NCBI GenBank assembly: GCA_910575155.1
Contig: CAJTDX010000019.1
Span: 1 to 58,755, forward strand
DNA from: Lachnospiraceae bacterium
Lineage (GTDB): Bacteria; Bacillota; Clostridia; Lachnospirales; Lachnospiraceae
DNA length: 58,755 nt
Direction: 5' to 3'
The notes under the pieces are model-generated. The model was not told where the DNA came from, did not search any database, and saw only the letters and a list, made by a program, of their open reading frames with translations. A program made the translations under genes and the position numbers. Below are positions 33,357-46,057 of the stretch, in pieces. How positions within the stretch are numbered: position 1 is the first letter of the stretch; the number at the start of each line of letters is the position of its first letter.

Positions 33357-35882
33357 GTGGATTATATTATAAGCCAAATCAGAAAAAGCAAATATCTGGT
33401 ATGGATTTTGAAAGCAGTCGTAATGTTGCTCGTATTGCATACAATTTTCAGCAGTTTTTTTGCAGATGGGATTAGTTCTTATTTTAGTCATAGAGATTAC
33501 AGCTTCCAGAATGATTTTTCCGGAGCAGTAACATGTGATGGTAAGACAGAATTGATCCAGAAATTCCGGGCCAAAGGAAATATTCTTTCAAATATAACAT
33601 TATATCTGGAAGGATTAGCAGAAGCAGAACTTACATTAGAAATTATCAATGAATCAGGGACGGCAATTAATACGTCCATGATCAATCTGTCTGATTGTAC
33701 GCAGAAGGCATGGAATACGATAGATCTCAATTGCAACCGTCTTGTAAGAGGACGAGATTATGGTGTGAAAATTACAGGAAGTGATCTTTCCGCAATTACT
33801 TTAAATACAGGAAACAAATATCCGGGAATATTTGGAGAGTGTATTGTTGATGGAACAACAGTGCAACATTCTCTGGCAATGGGAATACAGAACACATATA
33901 CTTATCTCATGCTCGGAAATGGTCTGGAGTTTTTTGTGAAACTTCTGTTTTGTTTTATAATGGCAGGAATTCTGTGTTATACAGTTTTACATTTTGAAAA
34001 GATCTTTGCAGTATTTAAAAAGACTGACAGAACACAGGGATTTTTATACGCCTTGTATTTTGCTGTATATACCGTTCTTTTGTTTAACCCCATAGATGCT
34101 GTCCGCACGGAGGTAACTAAATTCAGCCGTATAATTGGAATAGGGATGATTTCAGGAGTTGATGCATCAAAACGCGTGAGCAATTTTATGCATTGGTTTT
34201 TTTGTTTTGCTGTGGTTTTCTTCTTATTTTATCTTTTGGCAAATTATTTAAAAACAAGGGAATATTCGAAAGAAGACCAAAAGGTAATTTCTTTTCTTGA
34301 TAATTTTGTGATTCTTGCAAATGTTGTACAGCTGATTCACTGCATCTGTTATTTTTACGATAAGTCGCAGACAACATCCATATTCTATTATTCTGAATAT
34401 GCGGTTATGGCGTTAATACTTATATGTATCGCATATATTATGTTGGATTTGAACAAAAAAATAAATATAGTTCAGTTTGAACAGTTACTCATATGTGGCG
34501 TATTATTTGCATTTCCACTGACAATCTTTCTTACATTCGGCCCCCAGGAGTGGGATTCGGGAAAGCTTCTGATGGGGGTGCAGATGATCGTTTCTTTGTT
34601 GTTGCTTGTACTGATTCGGATCTTAAAGATTGATTGGAATGGTCAAACGGTTGCCGGGCTTCTGGAAGGCAGTGTAGTTTGTTTGTCATTTCTTCCGTTT
34701 GCTACATCATTTTTTATAGAGTTTGTCGCAATACTTAATCAGCATGAAATTTTCTGGAAGTCGATCGGCAGAGATTATTTTTATGCAGTTGTGCTTGGCT
34801 TAATGGTGATGGGGGTAATTGTGACGATTATCATTCGTAAAGGTATTCAGATAAAGAAATGGAAAAATATTGTCTATCCAACCATTATTTTTGGAATTGT
34901 TTGTCTTTGGAGGCAGGTCGAGATATCCGCAACCTATTCAGCGGATTTGTTTGAGACGGCAAATGCAAGTATTCTTACAAGTGATTTTCTGAATTTTGGC
35001 GCCATCCCTATTGTAGAACACTATGGTGGTCATATGATGTCGCAAGTGTGGGAAGGGATCATTTACGGACTGCTGAATAATGATTTTGCCGGAGCAATAT
35101 TTTCACCGTATTCCGGATATATCAGCACAGTTATAACAGTGCTGTTCTATTTTCTGGTTCGCCATTTATGGAATGAAGATCTGGCAGTTCTTGTCGTATT
35201 GTTTTTTCCTTTTTATAATTCCGTCAGCTATTGGGGAGCTGGAATACTTATGTGCCTGACTGTAATGGCATTTATCAGAAAAAATACATATAAACGAGGA
35301 GTTGCTTTTTGGCTGGCATTTGCGTGGTGTACGTTATACAGACTTGATCTTGGATTTGCTTTCGTCCTGGCTTGTGTGATTACATTGGCATGGTACGTTA
35401 TTTTTGAACGAAATTGGAAGGCATTAAAGCAGATTACAGTTTCAATGGCATTTGTTGCAGGTGTGACCGGAGCTGTCTGGTGTGTATTATGTTTGATAAA
35501 AGGGTTGAATCCAATAACACGGTTACTGGAATTTCTGCTGCTAAGCGCTTCAAATCAGAATTGGGCGCGTGCAGGGATTGGGACTGATACATTGTCGATG
35601 TATGCATGGACCTATATATTTGTTCCATTTACAGTGGTGCTTTGTTTATTGTATACGATATGTTCAAAAAAGCTGAGAAGCAATATCAGTCAGGAAAGAT
35701 GGAGTTTGATTTTGATTCTTGGGTTTTCTTTTATTTATAATTATTCCAGGGGACTTATTCGTCATTCTTTATTAGAGAATCAACTGACATTAATTATGTG
35801 GACGGCATATATATTCTTTGCTGTTTTCATAGTCAGTCTGAAAAATAATGCGAAGTTTTTTTACCTGTATTTACAGTATTGA
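33357..35882 (+). CDS. large polytopic membrane protein, N-terminal part of a split gene
   Basis: I do not recognise the family. A GTG at 33357 with AGGAG at 33343-33347 is the best start (841 residues); a TTG at 33306 is possible. After a first membrane helix (LVWILKAVVMLLVLHTIF) comes an extracellular, strand-rich domain (about residues 45-180), then roughly a dozen or more membrane helices. The layout resembles polysaccharide-related or GT-C-like membrane proteins, but no catalytic motif is clear. The frame ends in a membrane helix at 35882; shifting one base at the T7 run 35856-35862 continues that helix into the next ORF, so the two probably were one gene of about 1,360 codons. Confidence 0.7.
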   Translation: MDYIISQIRKSKYLVWILKAVVMLLVLHTIFSSFFADGISSYFSHRDYSFQNDFSGAVTCDGKTELIQKFRAKGNILSNITLYLEGLAEAELTLEIINESGTAINTSMINLSDCTQKAWNTIDLNCNRLVRGRDYGVKITGSDLSAITLNTGNKYPGIFGECIVDGTTVQHSLAMGIQNTYTYLMLGNGLEFFVKLLFCFIMAGILCYTVLHFEKIFAVFKKTDRTQGFLYALYFAVYTVLLFNPIDAVRTEVTKFSRIIGIGMISGVDASKRVSNFMHWFFCFAVVFFLFYLLANYLKTREYSKEDQKVISFLDNFVILANVVQLIHCICYFYDKSQTTSIFYYSEYAVMALILICIAYIMLDLNKKINIVQFEQLLICGVLFAFPLTIFLTFGPQEWDSGKLLMGVQMIVSLLLLVLIRILKIDWNGQTVAGLLEGSVVCLSFLPFATSFFIEFVAILNQHEIFWKSIGRDYFYAVVLGLMVMGVIVTIIIRKGIQIKKWKNIVYPTIIFGIVCLWRQVEISATYSADLFETANASILTSDFLNFGAIPIVEHYGGHMMSQVWEGIIYGLLNNDFAGAIFSPYSGYISTVITVLFYFLVRHLWNEDLAVLVVLFFPFYNSVSYWGAGILMCLTVMAFIRKNTYKRGVAFWLAFAWCTLYRLDLGFAFVLACVITLAWYVIFERNWKALKQITVSMAFVAGVTGAVWCVLCLIKGLNPITRLLEFLLLSASNQNWARAGIGTDTLSMYAWTYIFVPFTVVLCLLYTICSKKLRSNISQERWSLILILGFSFIYNYSRGLIRHSLLENQLTLIMWTAYIFFAVFIVSLKNNAKFFYLYLQY

Positions 35883-37438
35883 TTCTGTGTAATACGCTGT
35901 TCCTTTCAGAACATAATTTTTCTGAGAAATCCATTGCCGACGATTCTTCTATAAGAGTTGGGACTTTTACAGATACATGGAGTTCTGACCGGTTCGCAAA
36001 GGAAAATCTAAAAGAAGGTGAAACAGATAAAACTTACTGGGAACAACTGCATGATAAGCGAGAAGTGATTCAAAGGATTAAATTCGATGAGACATTGGAA
36101 AACAGGGTTAAGGGATATCAGGCAGTAATAGATGCTCTGTTGGAAGAGGATGAAACCTTTATTGATTTTATAAGTAAAACGTTTATTTATTCTGCTATAG
36201 GGCGACGGAATCCAGTATATGTGTCTCAGTCTCCGCTTCAATTGTCAGGAGAATTTACACAGGAACAATTTGTAAAGCAAGTGGAGGGAATTCCGATTGT
36301 TTTGATGCCTGTAGATAAAGAAAATGACAGATATTCTGACGGAAGCATACGGATGGATTATTTTACAAAGGGTCTGGATGGTATTGCCAATCCGGTACGT
36401 TATTATAAGGTTGCGGAATATATCTATCAGAATTATGTTCCGTTGTGTGTTTACGAAAATGATTATGCCGTTTGGTGCCTTCCGGAACGATATGATGAGA
36501 TGGCACAGAAAATAAAAGATTTTTCTGTGAGCGGTGAAGAGATCAAAGATGGACTTGCCTCGTCAGAACAAATTTCTCTCAGTAACGCAGAAGTTGTAAA
36601 GAATAGCGATGGTTCGCTAAATGTAAATTATACTGGACGGGATCCTGCAGTATACGAGATCCAAGAACTCTTTGATATCAGCGCTTATGTTGATGAGAGC
36701 TTAAAAATAGCTATCAAATATGAGACGGATACAGATGGGGATTTGCAGTTGTACTATACAACAAATGAAAACGAAAATTATACAAGTGATAAAGTTATAA
36801 CTGCAGATATCAGTGGGGATGGAACGGCTTATTTTACGATTCCCTTGGTTACGCAGTATACAAGGCTGCGTTTGGAAACGCCGGAAAACTGCAAAGTTAA
36901 AATCAAATCCATGAAAACAGATGTAGTTGGTTGTGAACTGGTTACTTATGGATACGATGGCCCATATCTGGATGCTGATGGAGAGACTTATCATTATCTG
37001 CCATTTATACATTTTTATGATGTGAAAGAACTTCCATATATATGGGCTGCAAAGGATAAAAAGAATAGTTCAGATAATGCTGTAATTGCAGAAATGAAAT
37101 ATACGGATGGTTTTTATCAATTTGATACATCAGCTGTAAATGTTAAAAATGAAGGTAATTATCTTAAGGTTCATGTCAATTATATTGGTAAGGATCAGGA
37201 AGGAAAGTATGAAGAAGATGATGAAACAGTTGATGCTGTTCTGAAGGTGGGCAATTATGTCAATGGAATGTTTGAAACGAAATATAGTTATCAATTTTCT
37301 GTTATAGAAGGGGAATATGATTATATGTTCCGGATCAGCAGCGACTATTATTGGTATCTTAAGCAGGTGAATGCCGTTTCTCTTGAATGTGGAGAAAGCC
37401 TTAAGAATGTGGAAATGAAAATACTGCAAGGAGATTGA
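35879..37438 (+). CDS. extracellular C-terminal part of the split membrane protein
   Basis: An ORF of 519 codons that overlaps the previous stop (TTGA) and has no ribosome binding site of its own. It starts inside a membrane helix (read upstream: FLPVFTVLILCNTLFLS), followed by a long hydrophilic, strand-rich domain with many Asp, Tyr and Glu residues and no cell-wall anchor. It is best read as the outer C-terminal domain of the upstream protein. If translated at all, it would depend on frameshifting, coupling or a corrected T8 tract. The function is unknown. Confidence 0.65.
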   Translation: MILCNTLFLSEHNFSEKSIADDSSIRVGTFTDTWSSDRFAKENLKEGETDKTYWEQLHDKREVIQRIKFDETLENRVKGYQAVIDALLEEDETFIDFISKTFIYSAIGRRNPVYVSQSPLQLSGEFTQEQFVKQVEGIPIVLMPVDKENDRYSDGSIRMDYFTKGLDGIANPVRYYKVAEYIYQNYVPLCVYENDYAVWCLPERYDEMAQKIKDFSVSGEEIKDGLASSEQISLSNAEVVKNSDGSLNVNYTGRDPAVYEIQELFDISAYVDESLKIAIKYETDTDGDLQLYYTTNENENYTSDKVITADISGDGTAYFTIPLVTQYTRLRLETPENCKVKIKSMKTDVVGCELVTYGYDGPYLDADGETYHYLPFIHFYDVKELPYIWAAKDKKNSSDNAVIAEMKYTDGFYQFDTSAVNVKNEGNYLKVHVNYIGKDQEGKYEEDDETVDAVLKVGNYVNGMFETKYSYQFSVIEGEYDYMFRISSDYYWYLKQVNAVSLECGESLKNVEMKILQGD

Positions 37439-37536
37439 TATTAAAAAAACCGAATGTAAATCAGAAATAAGTTGAGGGACCAATTGCTCATTACAGCAAT
37501 AACTCAGGAAAATATTGGAAATCTTTTGGGAAGGAA

Positions 37537-37587
37537 TGGACATTTCTGTAAAAAATAGATATAATATTCCAATGTAGGGAATATTAT
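37537..37587 (+). promoter_or_regulatory. promoter of the atp operon with an overlapping inverted repeat
   Basis: TGGACA (37537-37542) and TATAAT (37560-37565) are 17 bases apart. ATAATATTCC (37561-37570) and GGAATATTAT (37578-37587) form a perfect 10-bp inverted repeat covering the -10 box and likely transcription start, so it is a candidate operator or 5' mRNA hairpin. Confidence 0.65.
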
Positions 37588-37626
37588 TAGAAGTTTCCAC
37601 AGAAAAATAACCGGGAGGTGCCTCGT

Positions 37627-37974
37627 GTGAAATATGATAAGAGCGTATATCGTTCTCTGGCTTTGATTACGCAGTTTGGAATTAACATGCTGGTGCCTGT
37701 TTTTTTGTGTACAATTGCCGGAATCTGGCTGGGGAGAAAAATTTCAGCAGAATGGATTGTGATTCCGTTGTTTTTGATTGGAGCGCTTGCAGGCTTCCGC
37801 AATATTTATATTATGGCAAAGAACATTTATGAAAAAGACGCGGTATCCGCCAGGGTTCCCTCCATTTACAGCAAACAGCGAAACGACGGGGAACGTCTGA
37901 ACAGGCATACTTCTGCGCGCATAGATCAGCGCGGTCACGGGGAAAGGAGTAAAGACCATGCTAAGAAGAATTAA
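37627..37974 (+). CDS. atpZ: AtpZ/AtpI family protein
   Basis: Small membrane protein at the head of the ATP synthase operon; AtpZ proteins work with AtpI in assembly of the c-ring or Mg/Ca supply. Two helices are seen: LALITQFGINMLVPVFLCTIAGIWLG (in parts: GINMLVPVFLCTIAGIWLG) and EWIVIPLFLIGALAG. The start is a GTG at 37627 with GGGAGGTG at 37613-37620. From about residue 85 a polar tail of some 30 residues follows, and much of it is encoded by a sequence repeated between atpE and atpF. The 3' end overlaps the next gene by 17 bases. Confidence 0.8.
   Translation: MKYDKSVYRSLALITQFGINMLVPVFLCTIAGIWLGRKISAEWIVIPLFLIGALAGFRNIYIMAKNIYEKDAVSARVPSIYSKQRNDGERLNRHTSARIDQRGHGERSKDHAKKN
37888..37932 (+). 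repeat. atp operon repeat, divergent copy inside atpZ
   Basis: GGAACGTCTGAACAGGCATA and the following C-TTCTGCGCGC ... GCGC match the pair of repeats at 39504-39600 (GGAACGCCTAAACAGGCATA, then CCTCTATGCGC ... GCGC). It ends in a GCGC hairpin like the others and encodes most of the atpZ tail. Confidence 0.55.
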
Positions 37975-38359
37975 CCCGGTGCTGCCGGAACTGCTTGCCG
38001 GTATTTTATTGTATGGAATTGTACTTCAGCTTACAGGTATGTGGTTTGTGGACGACAGGCAGCAGTATGCCGCAGGTCTGTGGGCAGGAATTGTTCTGGC
38101 AATGGGGATGGCGGTTAATATGGCGGTAGTGATACTGGACGCTGTGGATGCGATGGCGTCAAAGGGAGCCGCTGTGAGAACAGGACTGTGGTCTGTGCTC
38201 CGTTATGTGGTAATAGTGGGCGCTTTTGCGGGCGTCTGGTATTTTGAAGCAGGGAATCTGCTCGTTATGTTTTTGGGCTTGATGGGGCTTAAAGTATCTG
38301 CTTATTTACAGCCCTTTCTCCATAAAATTATTTTGCAGATACAGAAGAGATCTGCATAA
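37958..38359 (+). CDS. atpI: ATP synthase subunit I
   Basis: A 133-residue protein with four hydrophobic segments (LLAGILLYGIVLQLTGMWF, LWAGIVLAMGMAVNMAVVIL, VLRYVVIVGAFAGVWYF and LLVMFLGLMGLKVSAYLQPF). Size, topology and place right before atpB fit AtpI, a helper for c-ring assembly. ATG 37958 lies inside the end of atpZ, after GGGGAAAGGAG. Divergent as usual for this subunit. Confidence 0.75.
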   Translation: MLRRINPVLPELLAGILLYGIVLQLTGMWFVDDRQQYAAGLWAGIVLAMGMAVNMAVVILDAVDAMASKGAAVRTGLWSVLRYVVIVGAFAGVWYFEAGNLLVMFLGLMGLKVSAYLQPFLHKIILQIQKRSA

Positions 38360-38392
38360 ATATAATTATATTATTATGAAGGAGGTGAGAGA

Positions 38393-39127
38393 GTGCAGGG
38401 TACGATTTTACTGTCTTCCGGTTCAGATATTGATATTATGGTGCATGGACTGTTTTCTTATGAATTGTTCGGGCATACGTTCTGGATCACCACCACCCAT
38501 GTATGTCTTTTGATTGTGGTACTGGTATTGACATGTTTTTCCATTGCGGCGAACCGTGCCATGAAACATGCATCGGAGATTCCCGGCGGTTTTCAGAATG
38601 TGGTGGAATTGATTGTGGAAATGCTTGATAAGATGGTCCACGGTGTTATGGGTAAAAGTGGTGGTAAATTCGTCAATTATATTGGAACCATTTTTATTTT
38701 TATATTGGTTTCAAATCTTTCCGGATTGTTTGGTCTGCGTCCGCCGACCGCGGATTATGGTGTGACATTGCCGCTGGCGTTGCTGAGTTTTATCCTGATT
38801 CATTTTAATCAGTTTAAATATCAGAAGCCCAAAGAGATTTGGACAGATATGTGTTCTCCGTTACCGCCGTGGCTGCCAATCTGGTTTCCCATTAACCTGA
38901 TCAGTGAGTTTGCAGTGCCAATTTCCCTGTCTTTGCGTTTGTTCGCAAATATTTTATCGGGAACAATTATCATGGCATTAATTTATTCACTCTTGTCAAA
39001 GATTGCATACTTCTGGCCGGGTGCGTTACATGCGTACTTTGATATTTTTTCCGGCTGTATTCAGACGTATGTGTTCTGTATGCTGACGATGACTTATATC
39101 AGCAATGCCATTGGCGAGGAAGACTAG
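38393..39127 (+). CDS. atpB: F-type ATP synthase subunit a
   Basis: Forms the two ion half-channels of Fo. Five to six helices; the essential Arg lies in SEFAVPISLSLRLFANILSG (about residue 185), followed by conserved Asn, and the C-terminal helix has the QTYVFCMLTMTYIS pattern with the conserved Gln. The start is a GTG at 38393 after AAGGAGGTG. 244 residues is normal. Together with the c subunit it decides ion specificity. Confidence 0.95.
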   Translation: MQGTILLSSGSDIDIMVHGLFSYELFGHTFWITTTHVCLLIVVLVLTCFSIAANRAMKHASEIPGGFQNVVELIVEMLDKMVHGVMGKSGGKFVNYIGTIFIFILVSNLSGLFGLRPPTADYGVTLPLALLSFILIHFNQFKYQKPKEIWTDMCSPLPPWLPIWFPINLISEFAVPISLSLRLFANILSGTIIMALIYSLLSKIAYFWPGALHAYFDIFSGCIQTYVFCMLTMTYISNAIGEED

Positions 39128-39206
39128 TGTATTGCCTGTGATTCAAAAATGCGGGTAATGCGGCGCATCAGGAAAATTTTTAAGACAAAACAAACATATT
39201 TTATGA

Positions 39207-39485
<279 letters not shown>

Positions 39486-39503
39486 GACAGAGGACAATAA
39501 TAG

Positions 39504-39600
39504 GGAACGCCTAAACAGGCATACCTCTATGCGCAGAAAGAAGCGCAATAATAAGGAACGCCTAAAGGCATACCTCTATGCGCAGAAAGAAGCGCAATAA
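39504..39600 (+). repeat. tandem repeat pair between atpE and atpF
   Basis: Copy 1 (39504-39550) and copy 2 (39555-39600) share GGAACGCCTAAA, GGCATACCTCTATGCGCAGA and AAGAAGCGCAATA; copy 1 has two extra bases (CA). Each can fold TGCGC on GCGCA. They fill the gap between the genes. Confidence 0.85.
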
Positions 39601-39620
39601 CGATGAAAGGAGGCCCGGTC

Positions 39621-40123
39621 TTGGAACAGTTATTTGGCTTAAACCCTCAGTTACTGCATGATACGATACTCTCCATACTTGCAATTTTGTTTTTGTTCGC
39701 TTTGATGTCCTATAATCTGTTTAATCCAGCAAAGAAGATGTTAAAGGACAGGCAGGATCGTATCAGAAATGACATTGATACGGCGCGCAAAGACAGAGAA
39801 GAAGCGTCTGCGGTTAAGGAAGAATATAGTCAGAAGCTCAAAGGTATTGAGAAAGAAGCTGAGGAAATCTTAAGTGAGGCCCGCCAGAAAGCTCTGAAAA
39901 ATGAAGCTAGGATTGTGGATGAGGCAAAGGAAGAGGCAGCCAGAATTATCAAGCGCGCCAATGAGGAAGCTCTCCTGGAGAAAAAACGCGTGATGGACGA
40001 GGCAAAACAGGAGATGATTGCCATTGCCTCCATGATGGCAGGCAAAGTAGTCGCAGCTTCTATTGATACATCCATTCAGGATACATTAGTGGAAGAAACA
40101 TTGAAGGAAATAGGTGAGAGTAC

Positions 40124-40136
<13 letters not shown>
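39621..40136 (+). CDS. atpF: F-type ATP synthase subunit b
   Basis: Peripheral stalk subunit. I choose TTG 39621 because AAAGGAGG at 39606-39613 is 7 bases upstream; an ATG at 39603 would sit before that site. 171 residues: N-terminal membrane helix (ILSILAILFLFALMSYNLF), then a long charged coiled coil (VKEEYSQKLKGIEKEAEEIL and on). Overlaps atpH by 13 bases, in line with coupled translation. Confidence 0.92.
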
Positions 40137-42191
<2,055 letters not shown>

Positions 42192-42209
42192 AACAGGTGG
42201 TGAATCATT

Positions 42210-43067
42210 ATGGCGTCCATGAGGGACATTAAACGAAGAAAAGGCAGCATACAGAGTACGCAGCAAATCACAAAAGCCATGAAGCTTGTTTCTACTGTGA
42301 AACTGCAGAAAGCACGCAACCGTGCTGAGCAGTCCAATCCGTATTTCAACCATATGTATCAGACAGTGACTTCCATGCTCGCAAGAAGCGGTAATCTCAA
42401 TCATCCGTATCTGAAACCGGGAAATTCACAGAAAAAAGCGATCATTACGATAGCTTCCAACCGTGGACTTGCCGGCGGCTACAACGCCAATGTGGTGAAA
42501 CTCATTACCGGCAGCGGAATGCCGAAAGAGGATGTGCAGGTTTACATGATCGGGCGCAAGGCAAAGGAGCTTTTAGTGCGCAAGGGCTATGAGATTAAGG
42601 CGGATTATTCTGATGTTATTGAAGGCCCCGTCTATGAAGATGCCGCTGTAATTTGTGAAGAGGTCTTAGAGGCATTCAGCAGAGGTGAAATCGGGGAAAT
42701 TTATCTTGCCTATACGCATTTTAAGAATACGGTCAGCCATGAACCGAAGCTGTTAAAGCTGCTTCCGGTGGAATTTGACGAAGAAGAGCTGAGAGAGGCG
42801 CAAACCAATGTGCTGATGAATTATGAGCCTAATGAGGAAGAAGCGCTGAACCTGATTATTCCCAAATATATGACCAGCCTTTTTTATGGTGCGCTGGTGG
42901 AAGCAGTGGCAAGTGAAAACGGAGCCAGAATGCAGGCAATGGATTCTGCGACAAGCAATGCAGATGAAATGATCAGTGATTTGACATTAAAATATAACAG
43001 AGCGCGCCAGGGATCTATTACACAGGAACTTACCGAAATTATTGCTGGTGCAGAGGCAATATCCTAG
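42210..43067 (+). CDS. atpG: F-type ATP synthase subunit gamma
   Basis: Central rotating shaft. The 285-residue protein begins MASMRDIKRRKGSIQSTQQI, continues KAMKLVSTVKLQKAR, has SNRGLAGGYNANVV in the middle, and the C-terminal helix MQAMDSATSNADEMISDL and NRARQGSITQEL. ATG 42210 after AGGTGGTG. Complete. A 144-base gap without a gene follows before atpD. Confidence 0.96.
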   Translation: MASMRDIKRRKGSIQSTQQITKAMKLVSTVKLQKARNRAEQSNPYFNHMYQTVTSMLARSGNLNHPYLKPGNSQKKAIITIASNRGLAGGYNANVVKLITGSGMPKEDVQVYMIGRKAKELLVRKGYEIKADYSDVIEGPVYEDAAVICEEVLEAFSRGEIGEIYLAYTHFKNTVSHEPKLLKLLPVEFDEEELREAQTNVLMNYEPNEEEALNLIIPKYMTSLFYGALVEAVASENGARMQAMDSATSNADEMISDLTLKYNRARQGSITQELTEIIAGAEAIS

Positions 43068-43148
43068 AAGTTGAGTTTTTCAGGATATGAACCTTTATTA
43101 CAGAGCGGTTTACAGATTCATGCTGCCAAAACAGCAGACCGCCTGTGA

Positions 43149-44603
<1,455 letters not shown>

Positions 44604-44614
44604 GGGGTGGACAC

Positions 44615-45010
44615 ATGGCAGAGAATTTTCAGTTGCAGATTATTACACCAGACCGGATGTTTTATGAGGGAGAGGCTTCTATGGTGGAGTTTACCTCTGT
44701 GGATGGAGAGATGGGAGTCTATAAACATCATATCCCTCTGACAACCGTACTGGCTCCTGGAATCGTGACGATTACAGAGCCGGGAGGAAAGAAAGAAGCG
44801 GCTATCCATGCCGGATTTGTGCAGATTCTTGGTGAGAAGGTAACGTTTCTTGCAGAAATTGCAGAATGGCCGGACGAGATTGACGTAGCGCGGGCGGAGG
44901 CGGCGAAAACCAGGGCCGAAGAGCGCCTGCGCAGCCACAGTGCGGATATAGATGTGGCGCGGGCAGAAATAGCATTAAAAAAGGCGTTGGTTCGTCTGCA
45001 TGTAAAATAA
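44615..45010 (+). CDS. atpC: F-type ATP synthase subunit epsilon
   Basis: Regulatory subunit bound to gamma. 131 residues: N-terminal beta-sandwich (FQLQIITPDRMFYEGEASMV, GEMGVYKHHIPLTTVLAPG) and C-terminal two-helix domain (DVARAEAAKTRAEERLRSHS, ALKKALVRLHVK). ATG 44615 with AGGGGGTGG upstream. Last gene of the operon, followed by a terminator. Confidence 0.95.
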   Translation: MAENFQLQIITPDRMFYEGEASMVEFTSVDGEMGVYKHHIPLTTVLAPGIVTITEPGGKKEAAIHAGFVQILGEKVTFLAEIAEWPDEIDVARAEAAKTRAEERLRSHSADIDVARAEIALKKALVRLHVK

Positions 45011-45046
45011 TAATGAGATTTCCTGAAACAACTGCGGGAACAGAGT

Positions 45047-45088
45047 TACCAGAGACTGCCATTGGAGGCGGTCTCTGGTATATTTTTT
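45047..45088 (+). terminator. terminator of the atp operon
   Basis: TACCAGAGACTGCC (45047-45060) pairs with GGCGGTCTCTGGTA (45067-45080) with one weak pair, followed by TATTTTTT. Confidence 0.85.
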
Positions 45089-45206
45089 AATGAAAAATAT
45101 TCCGGTTTGCGAATTGCTTTTTGGCTGTTTGTGAAAACTCGTATAAACAGGAAATGGACATTAAAAAGAATGAAAAGAAGTACATATGAGGAGAGGGCAA
45201 ATACAA

Positions 45207-45908
45207 ATGATTAAAGTTGGAATATGTGAGGATGATAATCTGTGCAGTAAAATGATTGAAAAAATGCTGCACAAATTTTTCTCAGAAAAAAGAATAGAAT
45301 ATCAGCTCAGGGAATATGAATCGGGAAGTTCTTTTATAATACAGAATGAACTTACAGAAATTCTGATTCTGGATATCGAAATGGAGGGGATTACAGGAAT
45401 TCAATTGAAGGATTGGCTGTGTAAAAACGGTGAAGACGTTAAAATATTGTTTGTCACGAACCATCTGGAATATATGCCGGAAGCTTTTGGGAGAAACGTG
45501 TACGGATTTTTAAGTAAGCCTGTAGAGCAAGAAGAGCTTGAAAAATATTTGAACCGCATGATGGATGATATTGAAGAAAACAGAAAACTGGTGATTAAGA
45601 GTGTCGATAAGGAATTTGCGATTAAGATGAATCATATTTTTTATTTTGAGTCAGAAGACAAATACAGCCGCGTAGTCAGCAAATACGGCAGATATTTCTG
45701 TGATAAAAGCCTGGGACAGTGGGAAGAGGAATTGAGAGAAAATTTCTTTTTCCGCTGTCACAAACGTTATCTGGTTAATTTTAGAAATATATATAAAGTG
45801 GAAAGTTATATCTGGATGTGCAACGGAGATGAAATTCCCATAAGCAGAAGAAAAGGAAAAGAATTGAAGGATTCTTATCGGGCTTATATTATCAGAAAGG
45901 CACGGTAA
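45207..45908 (+). CDS. LytTR response regulator, paralogue 1
   Basis: AgrA-like transcription factor. The receiver domain (residues 1-125) has the acidic pair in GICEDD, the phosphorylated Asp in ILILDIEMEG and the Lys in FLSKPVEQ; the LytTR DNA-binding domain (about 135-233) includes IFYFESEDKYSRVV, FFRCHKRYLVNFRNI and IPISRRKGKELKDSY. I choose ATG 45207 with GAGGAGAGGG at 45188-45197. 233 residues. A second, very similar regulator and a GHKL kinase gene follow, as in peptide-sensing systems. Confidence 0.92.
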   Translation: MIKVGICEDDNLCSKMIEKMLHKFFSEKRIEYQLREYESGSSFIIQNELTEILILDIEMEGITGIQLKDWLCKNGEDVKILFVTNHLEYMPEAFGRNVYGFLSKPVEQEELEKYLNRMMDDIEENRKLVIKSVDKEFAIKMNHIFYFESEDKYSRVVSKYGRYFCDKSLGQWEEELRENFFFRCHKRYLVNFRNIYKVESYIWMCNGDEIPISRRKGKELKDSYRAYIIRKAR

Positions 45909-46057
45909 ATAAAGTGGTTAAAACATTATATCTATTTGCTGTTTTGCGTAGCGCTGTTTGCAAAATGCATTTCCATTATTTACCACACTCCGTATAGACA
46001 GAAAATCGGCGTTAAAATATAATGAAAAAAAGTACATGCAAGGAGCAGAAGATACGG

